A stretch of 64,000 bases of DNA, taken from positions 431,334 through 495,333 of the forward strand of contig NZ_JARKNA010000002.1 in the NCBI RefSeq assembly GCF_029360765.1. The letters are read 5' to 3'. Made by a program: the position numbers and the translations under genes. Origin of the DNA: Terrimonas pollutisoli (GTDB lineage: Bacteria; Bacteroidota; Bacteroidia; Chitinophagales; Chitinophagaceae). Under the pieces are notes generated by a model. That model did not search any database, was not told the DNA's origin, and saw only the letters and a program-made list of their open reading frames with translations. Below are positions 61,226-64,000 of this stretch, piece after piece (position 1 is the stretch's first letter; every line of letters starts with the position of its first letter).

Positions 61226-62917
61226 ATGCAATTTAAAAAAACCCTTGTAAGACTATTTGTATTTCTTTTACCGGTTGCCGGTTGGTCTCAATCCACTTAC
61301 CTGTCCCAGGGCGATAAACAAAATATCCTACTCGAAAGAATGGAGATCAAAGCAGGGACGGATTCGGTGCTTAATTTTTCCAAAACCAGGTATTTTAACC
61401 GTAACAAATATGTGATAAATGGCGTGAGAAGTTATTTGCAAAAAGTGGACTCATCTGCTTTGTCAAAAGTGGACGCTTATAATTTGCGCAGTCTCTATAT
61501 GAACAATACTGAGTGGCTTACACCGGAAGAGCTCGAATTATATAAAAGCAAAAAACCTATTCTGAAAAATTTTTATACGACTCCCGCCAACCTTTACGAA
61601 GTGCATGTAAAGGATTTTGACCTCATCATTAACCCCGTTGTACAATATGTGATTTCGAAAGAAAGCGACAATGATCAATCATTGTTTTTAAATACCAGGG
61701 GGTTGACTGTAAGGGGGAAAATTGCCAATAAGATCGGGTTTTCGGCCTACCTCACCGATAACCAGGAAAGGGATCCTGCCTATGTACAGCAATGGGTAAG
61801 CGACCGGCAAGCTGTACCGGGCAATGGTTATTATAAAAGTTTTAAAGCAGCGGGCGGCCTCGACTATTTTGATGCAAGAGGATATTTTACTTTCAATGTT
61901 GCCAAATACATTGATGTAGCATTTGGCTATGATAAAAATTTTATTGGAAACGGGCATCGCAGTTTATTCCTGAGTGATTTTGGCAGTAACAATCTTTTCC
62001 TGAAGTTAAATACAAGGATATGGAAGTTCAATTATCAAAACTTGTTCATGGAGTTGCACAATGCTTATCAGCGGGGTGGCGACAAGTTGCTGGGTAAGAA
62101 GTATGCTGTAATGCATCATCTTGATATCAATATTTTGAAATGGTTAAATGTGGGTTTATTTGAAGGCGTCGTTTTTGGCCGTACTAATAAGTTCGATTTC
62201 TCTTATTTAAATCCCATCATTTTTTACCGGTCGATCGAACAACAAAACGGGAGCCAGGACAATGCGGTAGTGGGTCTCGATCTTAAAGCCAATATTGCCA
62301 AACGTTTCCAGGTATATGGACAGTTATTGCTGGATGAATTTAAACTTTCTGAGGTAAGAGCGAACCGGGGTTGGTGGGGTAACAAGTTCGGAATACAGAT
62401 GGGGGCCAAATACATTGACGCCTTCAATATCAAAAATCTTGATCTGCAAATTGAGCATAACAGGATTCGACCATTCACGTATGCTCACAGGGATTCCGTA
62501 GCAAATTATACACACTATAATCAGCCTTTAGCACATCCATTGATGGCAAACTTCAAAGAGCTGATAGGTATAGCTCGTTATCAACCTGCACCTAAATGGA
62601 TGGTACAAGTGAAAGGTATCATTTACCAGCAGGGAAGAGATACTGGTGCGGTAAGCTATGGAAGTAATATTTTCTTGCCTAATACACCACCTTACAGGGT
62701 GGGTGATTATGGATACAATATTGGTTCAGGATGGAAAACGAATGTGGTGTATGGGTCGCTGCTGTTATCCTATGAGTGGAAGCAAAATCTTTTCCTGGAG
62801 TTGTTTGGAGCGTATCGCAAACAGGAAACAAAAACAGCTCCGGTTACTTCAGACAATAGTACTACTGTATCGTTTGGCGTAAGATGGAATATGCATCGGA
62901 GGGAGTTTGATTTTTAG
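61226..62917 (+). CDS. Outer-membrane protein resembling gliding-motility protein RemB
   Basis: A 563-residue exported protein (signal MQFKKTLVRLFVFLLPVAGWSQ). From about residue 150 it is a beta-barrel of the Wzi/RemB kind, with the characteristic FIGNGHRSLFLSDFGSNNLFLKLNTRIWKF, VGLFEGVVFGR, YLNPIIFYRSIEQQNGSQDN, YGQLLLDEFKL, and HYNQPLAHPLMANFKEL; the barrel closes VSFGVRWNMHRREFDF. The assignment to RemB rests on recalled similarity in these phrases and is not certain; a capsule-assembly Wzi-like role is the alternative. Its stop is 6 bases before a paired-hairpin element. Confidence 0.8.
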   Translation: MQFKKTLVRLFVFLLPVAGWSQSTYLSQGDKQNILLERMEIKAGTDSVLNFSKTRYFNRNKYVINGVRSYLQKVDSSALSKVDAYNLRSLYMNNTEWLTPEELELYKSKKPILKNFYTTPANLYEVHVKDFDLIINPVVQYVISKESDNDQSLFLNTRGLTVRGKIANKIGFSAYLTDNQERDPAYVQQWVSDRQAVPGNGYYKSFKAAGGLDYFDARGYFTFNVAKYIDVAFGYDKNFIGNGHRSLFLSDFGSNNLFLKLNTRIWKFNYQNLFMELHNAYQRGGDKLLGKKYAVMHHLDINILKWLNVGLFEGVVFGRTNKFDFSYLNPIIFYRSIEQQNGSQDNAVVGLDLKANIAKRFQVYGQLLLDEFKLSEVRANRGWWGNKFGIQMGAKYIDAFNIKNLDLQIEHNRIRPFTYAHRDSVANYTHYNQPLAHPLMANFKELIGIARYQPAPKWMVQVKGIIYQQGRDTGAVSYGSNIFLPNTPPYRVGDYGYNIGSGWKTNVVYGSLLLSYEWKQNLFLELFGAYRKQETKTAPVTSDNSTTVSFGVRWNMHRREFDF

Positions 62918-62922
62918 CGGCG

Positions 62923-63114
62923 CGGCCTCACCCTCCTTCTCCCTCTCCCAAGGAGAGGGAGTGGTGCTGTATATCTTTAATCAACTTCATAACTGCCACA
63001 TCAACTTTATATCGCTAACTAGCATTTTCGAAGATTCAAATTAGAATTGACATTCCAAAAAGCGAGGTTTGTGAGTTGACTCCTTCCCTTTGGGGGAAGG
63101 CTGGGATGGGGCCG
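62923..63114 (-). repeat. Paired-hairpin repeat element, copy 2 (192 bp)
   Basis: Reverse orientation relative to copy 1. Hairpin CCCTCTCC-TTG-GGAGAGGG with trailing GGGTGAGGCCG forms one end (seen at 62926-62960 in reverse complement), and CTTCCCCCAAAGGGAAGG the other (about 63079-63100). The interior shares CCTCGCTTTTTGGAATGTC and AAAGATATACAGCACC with copy 1 and has almost the same length. It fills the space between the convergent RemB-like and PorT-like genes. Confidence 0.8.
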
Positions 63115-63117
63115 GTC

Positions 63118-63855
63118 TTACCCCTCAATATGCAAACTAAATACGATCATCCTCGACTGTATCTTATCAAATACACTTGAGTATTTTAAATTCGCATCAC
63201 GGCTATGAATATTGTTAAGGCCGTTGCTGATCTTTAACTCGGGTGAAAGAATAAAACTGGGAAAGAAGAAGTTGAAGCCCAGGCCAAGTTCAACGCCGTA
63301 ATCGAATTTTTTAATTTTTACCAGGTCTTCGGCACGTTTTGCACGGGCATTGCTGGCAAGATCTATATCACCTTTGACCCCTGTCATCATATACACCCGG
63401 AAGTTGCCGATCCGGTCGGATTGCAATTTGACCTGTACGGGGAAAGTGACCAATACCGATTCAATAGTTTTATTGATTTCGGTTTGACCGCCTTCAGGAT
63501 GTTTTAACTTATAATAGATGGTGCGCTCTGTAAACATTAACTGGGGATTAAAGCGCAACTGGAAACGATCAGACAGGCGGGCAGTAGCCAGTAAGCCCAA
63601 CGCAAAGCCATTTGAGTTCTTCGGTTCTGCAACATAGACGCTATCATTTTCTAAAAAACGGGAATGGAGCGAGGTTTGAAAGCGGGACATGTTAGACCCT
63701 AATGTGATTCCGAAGTAGTATGGCTTGCTATCATGATCATATTGATAGAGCTCCCGGGTTTGGGCTTGGGCAACCTGTGCAAACAACAATACTCCAGCTA
63801 CGAGACATAGTTTGGTTCTTAACGTTCGGGTTTTCGTCCGGTGTAAATGCAACAT
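63118..63855 (-). CDS. porT: PorT-family outer-membrane beta-barrel protein
   Basis: A 245-residue outer-membrane protein with signal TLRTKLCLVAGVLLFAQVAQAQ. The mature part begins YDHDSKPYYFGITLGSNMSRF and continues with eight to ten amphipathic strands (RLSDRFQLRFNPQLMFTER, YGVELGLGFNFFFPSFILS, RMIVFSLHIEG at the end). PorT is needed for T9SS function in gingipain secretion and gliding. The assignment is supported by position: it starts inside the 3' end of ubiE/menG by 37 bases, an adjacency common in Bacteroidota. Start at ATG 63855 gives a long but plausible signal region. Confidence 0.82.
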   Translation of the reverse strand: MLHLHRTKTRTLRTKLCLVAGVLLFAQVAQAQTRELYQYDHDSKPYYFGITLGSNMSRFQTSLHSRFLENDSVYVAEPKNSNGFALGLLATARLSDRFQLRFNPQLMFTERTIYYKLKHPEGGQTEINKTIESVLVTFPVQVKLQSDRIGNFRVYMMTGVKGDIDLASNARAKRAEDLVKIKKFDYGVELGLGFNFFFPSFILSPELKISNGLNNIHSRDANLKYSSVFDKIQSRMIVFSLHIEG

Positions 63856-64000
63856 ATACCTAAGCTTAGCGGTTTATAACGGGTATCGGAATAACCAGTT
63901 TTATTTAAAATATCAACCAGGTTTTGCCTGTCAGGAAAAGCATTGGCCGACTCACACAAATAATCATATGCTTCCTTGTTTTGCCTGAACAACCGGGCCA
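63819..64000 (-). CDS. ubiE: Demethylmenaquinone/ubiquinone methyltransferase, 3' end only
   Basis: Fifty-nine codons plus a stop run to the window edge (partial codon at 64000). The peptide reads YDYLCESANAFPDRQNL, DILNKTGYSDTRYKPLSL and closes GICCIYTGRKPER; AFP…L…GY…PLSLGI.CIYTG is the conserved end of UbiE/MenG methyltransferases, which add the last methyl group in menaquinone synthesis. The 5' four fifths lie outside the window. Its stop overlaps the porT start, suggesting translational coupling. Confidence 0.9.
   Translation of the reverse strand, partial: ARLFRQNKEAYDYLCESANAFPDRQNLVDILNKTGYSDTRYKPLSLGICCIYTGRKPER

Overview
The window looks like a chromosomal segment of a Bacteroidota member, most likely a Chitinophagaceae-type bacterium (family placement is inference). 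Evidence: a SusC/SusD pair, a type IX secretion (T9SS) type B substrate next to a PorP/SprF-like protein, PorT- and RemB-like outer-membrane proteins, many lipoproteins, and promoters of the Bacteroidota form TTTG-N(16-20)-TAnnTTTG with no clear Shine-Dalgarno sites. No insertion sequence, prophage, CRISPR array or plasmid gene was seen. Most of the window is housekeeping chromosome, and the unusual material lies mainly in the spaces and edges between genes.

Layout. 0-6.1 kb: polysaccharide-utilisation-like operon (SusC 3' part, SusD, PKD lipoprotein, DUF4874/DUF4832 lipoprotein) ending in a terminator. 6.2-9.7 kb: divergent WecA/TagO-like glycosyl-phosphate transferase and recG. 10-14.8 kb: a 1,222-residue T9SS type B cargo and its SprF-like partner. 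14.9-23.8 kb: FAD-linked oxidase, LOG-family protein, sodium:solute symporter, O-methyltransferase, glucosaminidase with LysM-like tail, hpt and a vWA protein. 23.8-31.1 kb: tig, tRNA-Leu(UAG), rel, purA, an extremely acidic protein and pabB. 31.3-34.4 kb: OmpA lipoprotein, small beta-barrel, lipocalin-like lipoprotein, lytic transglycosylase. 34.5-42.6 kb, mostly minus strand: gatA, tatA, rplS, rny, zapA, a coiled-coil protein and pheT, with two small plus-strand genes between them. 42.6-51.8 kb: patatin-like protein, dnaB, rsmE, TerC, pyrD, thiolase, alpha/beta hydrolase, DUF2721 protein. 52-61.2 kb, minus strand: rhodanese, ABC exporter, GNAT, YifB/ComM, M1 peptidase, MutS-domain ATPase, dihydroorotase. 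61.2-64 kb: RemB-like protein, PorT-like protein and the 3' end of ubiE/menG.

Genes that probably work together: the Sus-type operon imports a glycan or related nutrient; the type B cargo and its SprF-like partner should meet at the cell surface through the T9SS, to which the PorT-like protein belongs; the zapA/coiled-coil pair serves the divisome; pyrC and pyrD belong to pyrimidine synthesis and purA and hpt to purine supply.

The least expected signals are repeats. A roughly 193-bp element with a hairpin at each end occurs twice, each time exactly between two convergent genes. A related single hairpin sits beside a diverged second copy of the recG 3' end. Another palindrome is embedded in-frame in dihydroorotase, a heptamer array encodes the SprF-like signal peptide, and a perfect 16-bp dyad followed by a T-run overlaps the first codons of pabB. 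A free-standing T9SS sorting-domain-like protein without signal peptide or cargo was also found. No clearly new multi-gene system is evident.
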